NCBI GenBank assembly: GCA_040880585.1
Contig: JBBDID010000018.1
Span: 1 to 64,000 of the forward strand
DNA: 64,000 nt
DNA from: Paracrocinitomix sp040880585
GTDB taxonomy: Bacteria; Bacteroidota; Bacteroidia; Flavobacteriales_D; Crocinitomicaceae
Direction of reading: 5' to 3'
Positions 52,250-61,063 of the stretch are shown one piece after another (the first letter of the stretch is position 1; every line of letters starts with the position of its first letter). A program made the position numbers and the translations under genes. The notes under the pieces were generated by a model, which did no database searches, was not told the DNA's origin, and saw nothing but the letters and a program-made list of their open reading frames with translations.

Positions 52250-53698
52250 ATAATAAATATGCCTTCTCACTTTCGCAATGTATTTCCCTAAGCGGATGAC
52301 CTGCTTGGTATAGCCGTATTCATTATCGTACCAGGTGTATAACACTGCGTTTTTACCGTCATTAGAGACGATTGTTGCCGGTGCATCAAATACAGAGCAG
52401 CAGCTGTTTCCGATAATATCGTTTGATACCATTTCAGGGTCAACGGAATAAAAAATTTGATTGACCAGGGGACCGTTTAAAGCGGCATCTTTGATCGCTG
52501 CGTTTATATCTTCAACCGTTGCGCTTTTCTTCAACGTTAGATTCATCATGGCTAGCGAACCGTTAGGAGTAGGAACACGAACAGCATTTGCTGTTAACTT
52601 ATCCTTTAAATCAGGAATAACTTTTGTTACTGCATTTCCGGCTCCTGTTGATGTGATGACCATGTTAATAGCAGCTGATCGACCCCTTCTCGGCTTTTTG
52701 TGCATGTTGTCCAACAAGTTTTGATCGTTGGTGTAAGCGTGTATTGTTTCAATGTGCCCTTTTTCAATTCCAAAACTGTCATTAATAACCTTAAGAATGG
52801 GAGAAATAGCGTTAGTGGTACAGGATGCTGCGGAAAAAATGTGGGTGTTTTCCAAATCCAGTTCATCCTGATTAATTCCGTAGACAACATTAGGTACCCC
52901 TGCGCCGGGCGCCGTTAATAAAACACGGCTGATGCCTTTTGCTTTTCTATGTCTCTCTAATGCTTCTTTATCTTTAAAAACACCTGTATTGTCAATGACT
53001 AATGCATTATCAATGCCGTAAGCCGTGTAATCAATATCTTCAGGATTACCGCCTTCAATCATTTTAATAATTTGACCGTTAATGATCAGTGATTTGTTGG
53101 CATAATCTACATCTACAGTACCTTTGAACGTACCGTGAACCGAGTCGTTTCTTAAAAGTGCTGCACGTTTTGTCAGTTGTTCGTCTGTCACATTTCGCGT
53201 AACGATAGCCCGTAGCCTCAGCTGCTGTCCTTTTCCGGCTTGTTTGATCAGTTCTCTTGCTGCCAAACGCCCAATTCGCCCAAAACCGAAAAGTACGACG
53301 TCTCTTGGCTTGAACTTAATGGCTCCGGCCTCGATAACAGCAGCCAATTGATTTCTCAAGAATGCAGCCTTGCTTTCGTAATTGTTGCTTTCCTGAATCC
53401 ACTCATAAGCGAGTTTACCAATGTCAATTTTAGAAGGAGGTAAGTTTAAATTGTGTATTTCTTCAGCCATTGCAGCAGTAGTGGTAATGTAAATCTTTTT
53501 TCCAACGGTTTTTTCTGCGTAATTGTGAAGGTTGATGATTTCAGAAGTTGTTATATCTATAAGGTGATTTCTGAAAAGTACGAGTTCAATTCCTTTATCG
53601 TATAATAATTCTCCTACGTAATTGGCTAATTTAACAGCCGCCTTTTCACTGTCAACGTAGTTTTGCAGTTCTTTTTCGTAACCTACGGTAGATTCCAT
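52247..53698 (-). CDS. gap: Glyceraldehyde-3-phosphate dehydrogenase, long form
   Basis: A 483-residue NAD(P)-dependent GAPDH. An N-terminal extension of about 130 residues precedes the Rossmann start VVLFGFGRIGRLAARELI near 135. The catalytic Cys is in SAASCTTNAISP near 288, with HAYTNDQNLLDNMHK near 320 and the C-terminal WYDNEYGYTKQVIRL near 460. The extension is known from GAPDH homologues of Bacteroidota and has no assigned role. The stop codon lies inside the heptad array, and a MITE-like palindrome occupies the 5' leader. Confidence 0.93.
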   Translation of the reverse strand: MESTVGYEKELQNYVDSEKAAVKLANYVGELLYDKGIELVLFRNHLIDITTSEIINLHNYAEKTVGKKIYITTTAAMAEEIHNLNLPPSKIDIGKLAYEWIQESNNYESKAAFLRNQLAAVIEAGAIKFKPRDVVLFGFGRIGRLAARELIKQAGKGQQLRLRAIVTRNVTDEQLTKRAALLRNDSVHGTFKGTVDVDYANKSLIINGQIIKMIEGGNPEDIDYTAYGIDNALVIDNTGVFKDKEALERHRKAKGISRVLLTAPGAGVPNVVYGINQDELDLENTHIFSAASCTTNAISPILKVINDSFGIEKGHIETIHAYTNDQNLLDNMHKKPRRGRSAAINMVITSTGAGNAVTKVIPDLKDKLTANAVRVPTPNGSLAMMNLTLKKSATVEDINAAIKDAALNGPLVNQIFYSVDPEMVSNDIIGNSCCSVFDAPATIVSNDGKNAVLYTWYDNEYGYTKQVIRLGKYIAKVRRHIYY

Positions 53699-53790
53699 TT
53701 GTGTTTAATTTTTTGAGTTTTGGGTCGATTTTTTAATCATTCGACCATAAAAAAGTTCAATTACTTGGTGCAGTTTCTGCACCTGAGAAG

Positions 53791-53936
53791 CTGTCTCAAA
53801 ATTTCTAAAACCGTTTATCTTGAAAACCAACTTTTTCTCACTCCGCCTTAGGCGGATGGTTGGTTTTCAAGGATTTACCCTTTAGGGTTAGGAAAAACAA
53901 TCCTTGAAAATTTCACTGTTCTGACTTTTGAGACAG
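53791..53936. mobile_element. MITE-like palindromic element, copy 2
   Basis: A 146-base relative of 30072-30231. Terminal inverted repeats are ctgtctcaaaa and ttttgagacag. The internal hairpins gaaaaccaac/gttggttttc (53822-53831, 53859-53868) and ttttcaaggatt/aatccttgaaaa (53864-53875, 53899-53910) match copy 1 with paired substitutions; taccctttaggg is retained. It lies between a -7-like box and the GAPDH start. The 53699-54045 interval holds no gene. Confidence 0.7.
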
Positions 53937-53947
53937 TTTCGTCAGTG

Positions 53948-53955
53948 CAAAGATA
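53948..53955 (-). promoter_or_regulatory. Candidate -7 box of gap, upstream of the MITE
   Basis: TATCTTTG on the minus strand, an exact -7 match, lies about 250 bases before the GAPDH start, with the palindromic element between. No convincing -33 TTG is visible. If used, the element would be transcribed in the 5' leader. Confidence 0.4.
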
Positions 53956-53990
53956 CTGCCTTATCAGAAATTTTGATGAATTTATTGCAT

Positions 53991-54023
53991 AAAAAAGTCC
54001 TCTTAAATATTTAAGAGGACTTT
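53991..54023 (-). terminator. Rho-independent terminator of rpoD
   Basis: A near-perfect hairpin (aaagtcctcttaaa/tttaagaggacttt) is followed on the minus strand by a T-run, 23 bases after the rpoD stop. Confidence 0.88.
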
Positions 54024-54045
54024 CATTTTATGCATTTGAGGATGT

Positions 54046-54912
54046 TTATCCCAAATAAGCTTTCAACAGCTTGTTTCTTGAAGTATGGCGCAGCCTTCTG
54101 ATGGCTTTTTCTTTAATTTGTCTGACTCTTTCACGGGTCAGGTTAAATTTGGCTCCAATTTCTTCTAATGTCAAACCGTGATTCATTCCAATTCCAAAAA
54201 ACAATCGGATGATCTCTCTTTCCTTATCTGTTAAAGTAGAAAGCGATCGTTCGATTTCTTTTTGTAAAGATTCAGCCATTAATTGTTTGTCAGCTTTTGG
54301 CGAATCGCCATTGGCCATTACATCCATTAATGTACCACCATCTTCAGAAGAGGATAGGGGAGCGTCCATTGAAACGTGACGTCCTGCCACTTTCATGCTT
54401 TCCTTAATTTTATCTTCGGGTACCTCTAATACTTCTGCTAATTCTTCAGCTGAAGGAGGTCTTTCATATTCCTGCTCAAGCTTAGAGAAAGCTTTGTTAA
54501 TTTTGTTGAGTGAACCTACCTGATTCAAAGGCAATCTCACTATTCTGGCTTGTTCTGCCAATGCTTGTAATATCGATTGACGAATCCACCATACGGCGTA
54601 AGAGATGAATTTAAATCCTCTTGTTTCATCAAATTTTTGTGCAGCTTTGATCAAACCTAAATTTCCTTCATTGATCAAATCAGGAAGAGTTAATCCTTGA
54701 TTTTGATATTGCTTCGCTACTGAAACCACAAATCTTAAATTGGCTTTTGTTAGTTTTTCAAGGGCCTCTTGGTCTCCTTGCTTGATTCTTTTAGCCAATT
54801 CAACTTCCGTTTCAGCAGTAATAAGCTCCTCTTTACCAATATCTTGTAGATACTTATCTAAAGATTGACTTTCACGATTGGTAATGGACTTGGTAATTTT
54901 TAACTGCCTCAT
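54046..54912 (-). CDS. rpoD: Primary sigma factor (RpoD/SigA)
   Basis: A 288-residue sigma-70 of the compact Bacteroidota type, lacking the long region 1.1. Region 1.2/2.1 begins SLDKYLQDIGKEELIT near 17; region 2.4 has the RGFKFISYAVWWIRQSILQA signature near 97-116; region 4.2 has LTLEEIGAKFNLTRERVRQI near 247-266. It recognises promoters with TTG and TAnnTTTG boxes. Its own promoter is an excellent match to that pattern. Confidence 0.96.
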   Translation of the reverse strand: MRQLKITKSITNRESQSLDKYLQDIGKEELITAETEVELAKRIKQGDQEALEKLTKANLRFVVSVAKQYQNQGLTLPDLINEGNLGLIKAAQKFDETRGFKFISYAVWWIRQSILQALAEQARIVRLPLNQVGSLNKINKAFSKLEQEYERPPSAEELAEVLEVPEDKIKESMKVAGRHVSMDAPLSSSEDGGTLMDVMANGDSPKADKQLMAESLQKEIERSLSTLTDKEREIIRLFFGIGMNHGLTLEEIGAKFNLTRERVRQIKEKAIRRLRHTSRNKLLKAYLG

Positions 54913-54955
54913 GCTTTAGTTTTCCTTTCTTTTGAGATTAATACAATTCAGAGAG

Positions 54956-54986
54956 CAAAGGTACGCTAAACTGACGTTCGTGTCAA
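54956..54986 (-). promoter_or_regulatory. Promoter of rpoD
   Basis: On the minus strand TTG (54984-54986), a 20-base spacer and TACCTTTG (54956-54963) match the Bacteroidota -33/-7 consensus fully. The start codon follows about 44 bases downstream. Confidence 0.8.
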
Positions 54987-55125
54987 GTGTAAAATGCTCT
55001 TTGTTGAAATTTTTATTTCTTACCTATAACTTTAATTTGACACAAAAGGTTACAAATAGTGCCTTACTCTGTATAAGTAGACGAATTAGACGGAAGATTA
55101 TTTCAAGTGATTTTGTTAAATTATC

Positions 55126-56346
55126 TTAATCATTTTGAGTGACATAATCTTCAAGATAAGAAAAATAGGAAGTTAATTCCCCTTTTAAATTCGTTTGACT
55201 GGCACGTTCAATAATACCATCCGGGTCATCACCAAATAAATAAGGAAATACTTTTTGTATCAGTTCTTCACCAAAATCTTCTGAAGCATCTTTTGGTAAC
55301 TCACAGGGTAAATTATCTACTGCCATGACGCCAATAGCACCTTCTTGCATGAAGTCAACTTCTTTTTCTGTTATCGGATCATAGCCGTAATGGGGATGTT
55401 CTATGGTAGAAGGTCGAATAGTGGAAGCAACGGGTCCGTCAATATCGCAGGAAATATCTGCCACTACAGATAAGCGAATGTCTTTGGCTTTTAAATCCTG
55501 CCGGGTAAAAATGTAAGGAGAGGTGGCGTCCCAGTAATGACAGGCAATGTACATATCTGCGACTTTGAGATAACGATTAAAAGTAGAAACATGTCCTTCT
55601 CCGGATGCGTAAAAGGCATCTTTGTCAAAATCACCACCATCTGATCGGGTAAAATAATCGTTGACCTCAAGCTGTGCAAAAACCGGCTCGTCAAATGATG
55701 CGTTTAAAAAATCATTTGCTTCAACTTCTTTTATCCCAATGGCTTTAAAAACTTCTCTTGCACCATTGCCCACACGGCCGTATCCCGTAGCGACAATCTT
55801 TGTGTTTTTAGGTAAATCAATCTTCTTTAACTCTTGCTCTAGTTCCTTTCGGTCTTCACATTGATGCGCCGGTTTTAAATCGTACAAATTGTGTTTTTTC
55901 CCAAAAGCCAAAAACCCATTGTAACACCCGACAATTCCAGCGTATCTACCAAATCCGATAATTCGATTGTAATTTTTATTGGTAAGCACTTCGTAATCGA
56001 TCAGTTGAATTTTTTTGTCTAAAATCGCTCGTAATAAATCTCTGTTATAGGGTTGTTCTTTAAATGTATGTGAAAAGAAGAGGTATTTTTTATGCGGAAT
56101 AAGGTCTTCAATGTTGACTTCTTTTACGCCCATCAAAATATCGCAATCAGATAGATCTTCTATCACCGGAATTCCTAAAGCACGATACGCTTCATCTTTA
56201 AAAGCCCGAACATTACTCTGCTGCACAAAAACTTCAACATTTGGAAACTTTTTTTCTACTTCCAAACATTGTTTAGGCGTTAACGGAACTCTTTTATCAG
56301 GTGGGGCTTTTCCTTCACGTATTATTCCTAACTTAATGGTGGACAT
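55126..56346 (-). CDS. Saccharopine/alanine dehydrogenase-family NAD(P) oxidoreductase
   Basis: A 406-residue enzyme of the AlaDH/PNT superfamily. The N-terminal substrate-binding half begins KLGIIREGKAPPDKRVPLTPK, with the conserved lysine in GVKEVNIEDLIPHKKYLFFSH near 73-93. The Rossmann half has KIVATGYGRVGNGAREVF near 184-201, then VADISCDIDGPVASTIRPST near 295-314, which is typical of saccharopine dehydrogenases (LYS1-like). The true substrate (lysine/saccharopine or alanine) is not settled. A TACATTTG -7-like box lies at 56366-56373. Confidence 0.8.
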   Translation of the reverse strand: MSTIKLGIIREGKAPPDKRVPLTPKQCLEVEKKFPNVEVFVQQSNVRAFKDEAYRALGIPVIEDLSDCDILMGVKEVNIEDLIPHKKYLFFSHTFKEQPYNRDLLRAILDKKIQLIDYEVLTNKNYNRIIGFGRYAGIVGCYNGFLAFGKKHNLYDLKPAHQCEDRKELEQELKKIDLPKNTKIVATGYGRVGNGAREVFKAIGIKEVEANDFLNASFDEPVFAQLEVNDYFTRSDGGDFDKDAFYASGEGHVSTFNRYLKVADMYIACHYWDATSPYIFTRQDLKAKDIRLSVVADISCDIDGPVASTIRPSTIEHPHYGYDPITEKEVDFMQEGAIGVMAVDNLPCELPKDASEDFGEELIQKVFPYLFGDDPDGIIERASQTNLKGELTSYFSYLEDYVTQND

Positions 56347-56365
56347 TTTCAGCTAAATTTTGCTG

Positions 56366-56373
56366 CAAATGTA
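56366..56373 (-). promoter_or_regulatory. Candidate -7 box of the AlaDH/saccharopine dehydrogenase gene
   Basis: TACATTTG on the minus strand matches TAnnTTTG, about 20 bases before the ATG. A TTG is present but only 13 bases upstream, so the -33 box is unclear. Confidence 0.4.
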
Positions 56374-56456
56374 GAAAATTAATGTGCAATTTGAGTTTTT
56401 TACACCAGATGATTCTTTGAAGCTGAAATCATATCCTCTTTTATTTTGTTCCAACT

Positions 56457-56488
56457 AAAAAAGCGTACCTGAAAATAGATACGCTTTT
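56457..56488 (-). terminator. Terminator of the amphi-Trp gene
   Basis: The minus strand reads an aaaagcgta/tacgctttt hairpin followed by a T-run, 25 bases after the stop at 56513. Confidence 0.8.
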
Positions 56489-56512
56489 CAATAACACTAA
56501 AAACTCAGTGAT

Positions 56513-56728
56513 TTACTCATCTTTCCATTTAACCTGGAATTCAATTTCATTTTCACCATCTCCACGCTCATGTTCAATTGTGAATTCTGCTCTATCCGGA
56601 ACGTAAATAGGTTCGCCCGCTATAGAAATTCTAAAATTCTCGCCTTTTTCTATGGAATCGGCCAGTCTTCTCAGCTTGTCTACAAATTCACTTTTAGCAT
56701 ACTTTTTTTCTACATCTCTTTTAATCAT
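56513..56728 (-). CDS. Amphi-Trp domain protein
   Basis: A 71-residue protein consisting of one amphi-Trp domain: FVDKLRRLADSIEKGENFRI then IYVPDRAEFTIEHERGDGEN and a closing IEFQVKWKDE with the characteristic tryptophan. The family forms a small amphipathic fold of unknown role in bacteria and archaea. It has its own terminator and lies 27 bases after the stop-side of the upstream YD-repeat gene, with which it may share a transcript. Confidence 0.85.
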   Translation of the reverse strand: MIKRDVEKKYAKSEFVDKLRRLADSIEKGENFRISIAGEPIYVPDRAEFTIEHERGDGENEIEFQVKWKDE

Positions 56729-56755
56729 ACTGTTTCAATTTTAAAGTTTAACTAT

Positions 56756-58399
56756 TTATTCAAAATACACATAATCTACTTCCCGGTCTAACTCCCCGTG
56801 TTTATACTGCGCTGAACGGGTCAATTCTCCCTGATTATCATATTCAAAAATGATTTTATCATAGGTTTTTTTTGACGTCCCTTCATATTCAGCCAAAGAT
56901 GAGAGTTGCCCATTTTCGTAGCTATACACTTTTATCATTACATCTTCATCCTTTGCCTGTGGTGTTTGTGTTTCTTTAGCAAGATTTCCTTTTTCGTCAT
57001 ACTCATAATCAACAATGTATTCAGAGCCATATTCAGTTAATTCTACTTTTTCAATGTTTCCCAGATCATCATACTTATATTCTTCTATAAAAACAGTTTC
57101 TAATTGCCCGTTTGTCGGACTTTTTATTTCCTCTTTTTCTTTGATAAGTCGTCCTTGTTTATCGTATTCGTAGGTGGTTTTTTCGTCTACTTCACCCTTA
57201 AAGGAGTAGGATATTTGTTCAATCATCTGATCCTGATCGTTATATTTACTTATGGTATATGCGTTTTCTTTGTTTTCATTATTAAGGTGATTGATACGAT
57301 CAAGATTCCCGTTTTTGAGATATTCGTATTCATCCACCTGGTATAAGGTTGGGCCATTTCTTCGTACCACCCATTCCAGTTCACCTTCGTTGTTATTGAT
57401 TCGAACGTGAGATTCCTGAAATTCTTTAATTCTTTCTCCGTCTTTTTCTTTCCACACAAAGGTTTCATCCAACTCCATGGGCGGATGTTCATATTCATCA
57501 TGTTCATAATATTCAATATGTCGCTTTAAGTGTACTCCCTGAGTTTCCTTTACTCCCATTTTCTTTGACTCTTTTCTTTCGATCCAGTTGCCATGCTCAT
57601 CATATTCATATTCAAAAATAATCTGCTTTTTTATGCTGCTGCCTGTTTTTGTAAGTGTTTCCGTTAGTATGTGGTCGTACTTATCATAAGTGAATGTGAT
57701 AGTTTTTGTCATAGCCCTACCGTCGCTGTATTTTGTGTGTTCATCTTCAATCAAACGTCCTTTCTCATCCCATTTTTGTACCCAGGATTCCTGTAATTGA
57801 CCACTTTTATCGTATTTTTTGATGGCCTCTGAGTTCTCAGTATGAATATATTTATAAGTTACCGTTTCATCTTCTTTTTCATCTTCCCACCCTGCTTTTG
57901 TCGCTATTTTTCCGTTTTCATCATAGGTAAATTCAAAATAACTTTCAGGGATCATTTTGTTTTCCTGATGATGAAGGAATTCAACTTTTTGGGAAGTCAT
58001 CTGCCCCTTATTGTTATAAGTCATTACTTTACGCTCCAAAATTTCGTCAATATCATTGACATTACGCTCCTCAATAAGATTTCCTTTTTCGTCATAAATA
58101 AATCGATAATCGCCAGATTCATGAACTTGATGAAAGATGCGGTGATCCCTTATCATTTTTCCGTCTTTGTTATAATAGAAAAATTGTTCATCTAGTTCTT
58201 TGCCTTCATAGAGATCTGCTTCATATAACAATCTATGATCAGGGCTAAAAAGCTGGACACGTTTTGAATTGATATCCAAATTACCCAGATGATCATGAAT
58301 AGATTCAAAAATAAAACGAATAGGTTTTGAATCGTGATTCTGCGCTAAGCTTGCGCTTAATGTGGCAACAAGCACAAGTAAAGAGAATATATTTTTCAT
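56756..58399 (-). CDS. Exported YD/RHS-like repeat protein
   Basis: A 547-residue protein with a signal peptide (LLVLVATLSASLAQ, end near 20). The rest is built of about 20-residue repeats YDEKGNLIEER, YNNKGQMTSQK, YDKQGRLIKEK and relatives, the YD-repeat pattern of RHS shells. It lacks the RHS core and a C-terminal toxin domain, so it is probably a stand-alone surface repeat protein rather than a polymorphic toxin. No sorting domain is evident. Confidence 0.78.
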   Translation of the reverse strand: MKNIFSLLVLVATLSASLAQNHDSKPIRFIFESIHDHLGNLDINSKRVQLFSPDHRLLYEADLYEGKELDEQFFYYNKDGKMIRDHRIFHQVHESGDYRFIYDEKGNLIEERNVNDIDEILERKVMTYNNKGQMTSQKVEFLHHQENKMIPESYFEFTYDENGKIATKAGWEDEKEDETVTYKYIHTENSEAIKKYDKSGQLQESWVQKWDEKGRLIEDEHTKYSDGRAMTKTITFTYDKYDHILTETLTKTGSSIKKQIIFEYEYDEHGNWIERKESKKMGVKETQGVHLKRHIEYYEHDEYEHPPMELDETFVWKEKDGERIKEFQESHVRINNNEGELEWVVRRNGPTLYQVDEYEYLKNGNLDRINHLNNENKENAYTISKYNDQDQMIEQISYSFKGEVDEKTTYEYDKQGRLIKEKEEIKSPTNGQLETVFIEEYKYDDLGNIEKVELTEYGSEYIVDYEYDEKGNLAKETQTPQAKDEDVMIKVYSYENGQLSSLAEYEGTSKKTYDKIIFEYDNQGELTRSAQYKHGELDREVDYVYFE

Positions 58400-58590
58400 A
58401 GGGACAACTTTTTTGCAAACTAATTTAATCAGAATTCTGAAATAACAAGAGCTGATGTTGCACAGTTTTGGCTATTCGCTTTGTCTTTAAGCATCCGAGC
58501 ATCATTGTTTTGAGCAAGAATAGTGGGAGCTTTATCTATCATATCAGGAGATAAGCACTTCTTCAGTATTATTAAACAAGTTGGAGCTAT

Positions 58591-58622
58591 TTGAAAGCGA
58601 CTTGATTTTTTGAGTATCTTTT
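58591..58622 (+). promoter_or_regulatory. Promoter of the histidine kinase gene
   Basis: TTG (58591-58593), a 21-base spacer and TATCTTTT (58615-58622) fit the Bacteroidota pattern with one deviation. ATG follows 15 bases downstream. Confidence 0.6.
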
Positions 58623-58637
58623 GACCAAAAATTACTC

Positions 58638-60062
58638 ATGTATCAATCGCTATTCCATAGCTTACAAAGTGCTCTTATAATTATTACATTTTCCGGGAAA
58701 GTTATAGAAATAAACAAGGCTGCAGGGCTTTTACTGATGTTGGACGAAGACAAGATCAAGGGAAGAGATTTTCGCGAATGGATAGAAGAGAGTAAACAGG
58801 AAAAGTTCAATGAAATAATCTTGAAATTGAAGACAACTAATGCTTCTTCACCCCCTTCGTTGGGGACACAGTTGAAGTTAGATTCGGCTGAATGGATTAA
58901 AACGAACCTGAAGTTTGAGTCGTTTAAAGATGAAGAGAATAACTTTGTTTTAGTAGAGGTGGTGAAGGTGCGTCAGCAAGAGAATAAAACCGAGGTTTTA
59001 TCACCCCGAATAAATGATCGGTTAAGACAAATTGTGGATGAAATGCTGGAAGGAGTACAGCTCGTTAATGATAAGTGGGAGTACTTATACCTCAATGATA
59101 CGGCTGTCATGCAAAGTCAATTTTCAAGAGAGGAGCTTATTGGGTATAGCATGCCTGAAAAATATCCCGGAATAGAAAACACAGAATTGTTTCAAGTAAT
59201 GAGTGATTGTTTGGCAGATCAGAAGCCCCGTCAAATGGAAAACGAATTTAATTTCCCAAATGGTGATAAAGGTTGGTTTCAATTGAGTATTCAGCCTATG
59301 GGAAATGTATTGTTTATCCTATCAATAGATGTAACCGAGTTAAAAAGAGCAAAATTGGTATTGCTTCAACAGAATCATGATTTGAAGAATAAGAATACAG
59401 AAATGCTTAAGTTTCAATCACAGTTGCTGAGTACGCAAATCAATCCGCATTTTATATTTAACGTATTGAGTTCTGTTCAGGCTTATGTACTGAAAAGAGA
59501 AATTGAACCCGCCATTTTGTTTATTGCAGATTTTTCAAGATTGATGCGTAGTGTGTTGGACAATTCTATGCATACCTATATCCCTTTATCAAAGGCTATT
59601 GAGTTTTTGGAAGTCTATCTTGGCCTGGAACAAAAGCGTCTTGACCATAAATTCACTTATTCCATTGAATTAAGTGAAGAAATAGATGTAGATGAAGTGT
59701 TGATTCCGCCTATGATTTTACAACCCTACCTTGAAAACACAGTTGTACATGGCATTGGGCATCTAAAGACAGGGGGTAAAATTACGTTGAAAATCACTCA
59801 AAGTGGAGAGCATTTGAATTGCTTAATAACAGATAATGGGATTGGTAGAGAAGCGTCACAAAAAATCAATAAAAAATACAAGGGCGATTCCCAATCCTGG
59901 GCAATGATACTTACCGGAAAAAGATTGGATATTTTGAGTCAGCTGGAAGAAAGAAAATATGAGGTAATTGTAAAGGATATTCTTAACAAAAATGGAGCTA
60001 TAAACGGCACAGAGGTTGTCTTGAATTTCCCTTTAATAACAGATTGGGGAGAATCGGCTTAA
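58638..60062 (+). CDS. LytS/YehU-type sensor histidine kinase with PAS domains
   Basis: A 474-residue soluble kinase. Two PAS-like regions (about 1-110 and 125-240) are followed by a coiled coil (LQQNHDLKNKNTEMLKFQSQ) and the His_kinase domain: STQINPHFIFNVLSSVQAYV near 273-292 with the phosphoacceptor His, then the ATPase with PPMILQPYLENTVVHGIGH near 355 and ITDNGIGREAS near 396. Members usually pair with LytTR response regulators, but none is adjacent, so the partner is in trans. It has no membrane segment; the signal is cytoplasmic. Confidence 0.9.
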   Translation: MYQSLFHSLQSALIIITFSGKVIEINKAAGLLLMLDEDKIKGRDFREWIEESKQEKFNEIILKLKTTNASSPPSLGTQLKLDSAEWIKTNLKFESFKDEENNFVLVEVVKVRQQENKTEVLSPRINDRLRQIVDEMLEGVQLVNDKWEYLYLNDTAVMQSQFSREELIGYSMPEKYPGIENTELFQVMSDCLADQKPRQMENEFNFPNGDKGWFQLSIQPMGNVLFILSIDVTELKRAKLVLLQQNHDLKNKNTEMLKFQSQLLSTQINPHFIFNVLSSVQAYVLKREIEPAILFIADFSRLMRSVLDNSMHTYIPLSKAIEFLEVYLGLEQKRLDHKFTYSIELSEEIDVDEVLIPPMILQPYLENTVVHGIGHLKTGGKITLKITQSGEHLNCLITDNGIGREASQKINKKYKGDSQSWAMILTGKRLDILSQLEERKYEVIVKDILNKNGAINGTEVVLNFPLITDWGESA

Positions 60063-60236
60063 GGGGGTGATTTCTCAATATTTCATAGATATTTTTGCGG
60101 ACTGTTTAACCAGTTGTCGCGGATTTAAGGGGCAAATCTGCGCTAACGGAGTTTTTATTTGACACAAAAAGTGCAGCAGCACACAGTCTGACAGCTACTG
60201 ATTGTACCTCATGGTGCTTGACAAGTTAGCACAGAC

Positions 60237-60268
60237 GTAAAAAAATCCGCCTTAAAAGACGGATTTCA
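60237..60268 (-). terminator. Minus-strand terminator before the damaged IVP locus
   Basis: An aaatccg/cggattt hairpin (60243-60266) is followed on the minus strand by a T-run. It would end transcripts from the IVP gene at 60356-60643. Confidence 0.65.
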
Positions 60269-60302
60269 ATATAAAATAACCTTGAAGGGTTTAAACCTTA
60301 GT

Positions 60303-60350
60303 GTGGAGTCCCGAAGCACCTTCACTTTGTTTGGTGTTCGGGACTCTCAC
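60303..60350. repeat. Imperfect hairpin repeat, copy A
   Basis: gtggagtcccgaagcacc (60303-60320) pairs with ggtgttcgggactctcac (60333-60350), with a few mismatches. The right arm plus caaatactacgaatctgccg recurs beyond the scaffold gap at 61164-61207 with small changes, so at least two copies exist. Confidence 0.65.
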
Positions 60351-60355
60351 AAATA

Positions 60356-60643
60356 CTACGAATCTGCCGAAGCGGTTTCATTGATACTTCCCATGTCTTT
60401 TAAATAATCGAAAATAGAAACACACTCAAAAACGGAGCCTCTCGAAATCACATAGAAATTCCGTTTATCCGGTTTGGTAAACCTTCCCGATCCTTCTGCT
60501 ATATTGAGCATTATACTGAATGATGCTCTCCGAAGTTGGTCTTTTGTTGTTTTATCAATCTTAGACGTTTCTAAAAATTGTGTGACTGATTTATTGAACT
60601 TTTTAGCTTTAACGTAAACTTCTAATTTTTCAAAATCGAACAT
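60356..60643 (-). pseudogene. Four-helix-bundle (S23/IVP) gene, 3' end replaced
   Basis: A 95-residue IVP-family frame: FEKLEVYVKAKKFNKSVTQF at the start, LRRASFSIMLNIAEGSGRFT near 38-57 and VFECVSIFDYL near 72. The natural ending NQYYSFLEEISKMLFALIKG is missing; after SINETA it runs into repeat sequence (SADS) and stops. The lost end appears intact 280 bases upstream (60924-61063). This may be a broken duplicate or an assembly artefact at the nearby gap. Related intact gene: 11973-12341. Confidence 0.75.
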
Positions 60644-60662
60644 TGTTTTCTAGTTTGTGTTG

Positions 60663-60730
60663 GAGTGTGAGTTTTGAGGGACAAAACATTTTTTCGTGCA
60701 AGTTTCTGCTGTTGCTCGAAACTCACACTC
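60663..60730. repeat. 16-bp inverted repeat near the IVP locus
   Basis: gagtgtgagttttgag (60663-60678) and ctcgaaactcacactc (60715-60730) pair at 15 of 16 positions with a 36-base loop. It lies in the IVP gene's 5' region. Nothing else is seen in 60644-60923. Confidence 0.6.
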
Positions 60731-60923
60731 AAAACTGTTTTGTGGAGTAGATGCAACCGTTATCGAACCCAAAAGATTGTAATGTCAATAATTTAAGACT
60801 TTTGAAAGAGCTGAAAATAGTTGTCAGCAGTATTGGAATTGAGTCTTAAACCAGGAACTAATCATTTTTCTATAATCTACAAACAAATGCTAAAAATCAA
60901 AAAAAAATGGTAAATGTTTGAAC

Positions 60924-61063
60924 TTATTTTGAAAGTCCTTTTATCAAGGCGAATAACATCTTTGATATTTCTTCTAAAAATGAATAATACTGATTGAAAG
61001 CGGTTTCATTGATACTTCCCATGTCTTTTAAATAATCGAAAATAGAAACACACTCAAAAACGG
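60924..61063 (-). pseudogene. Second IVP-family copy, C-terminal part cut by the gap
   Basis: The frame enters from the gap with VFECVSIFDYLKDMGSINET and continues NQYYSFLEEISKMLFALIKG to a normal stop. Bases 61003-61063 are the same as the 60371-60434 stretch of the first copy. Its N-terminal half is hidden in the 100-N gap. It is either an intact IVP gene duplicated next to a truncated copy, or one gene split by misassembly. Confidence 0.7.

Noticed and set aside
56756..58399. Polymorphic RHS toxin
   Set aside because: No RHS core motif, no C-terminal toxin domain and no immunity gene downstream.
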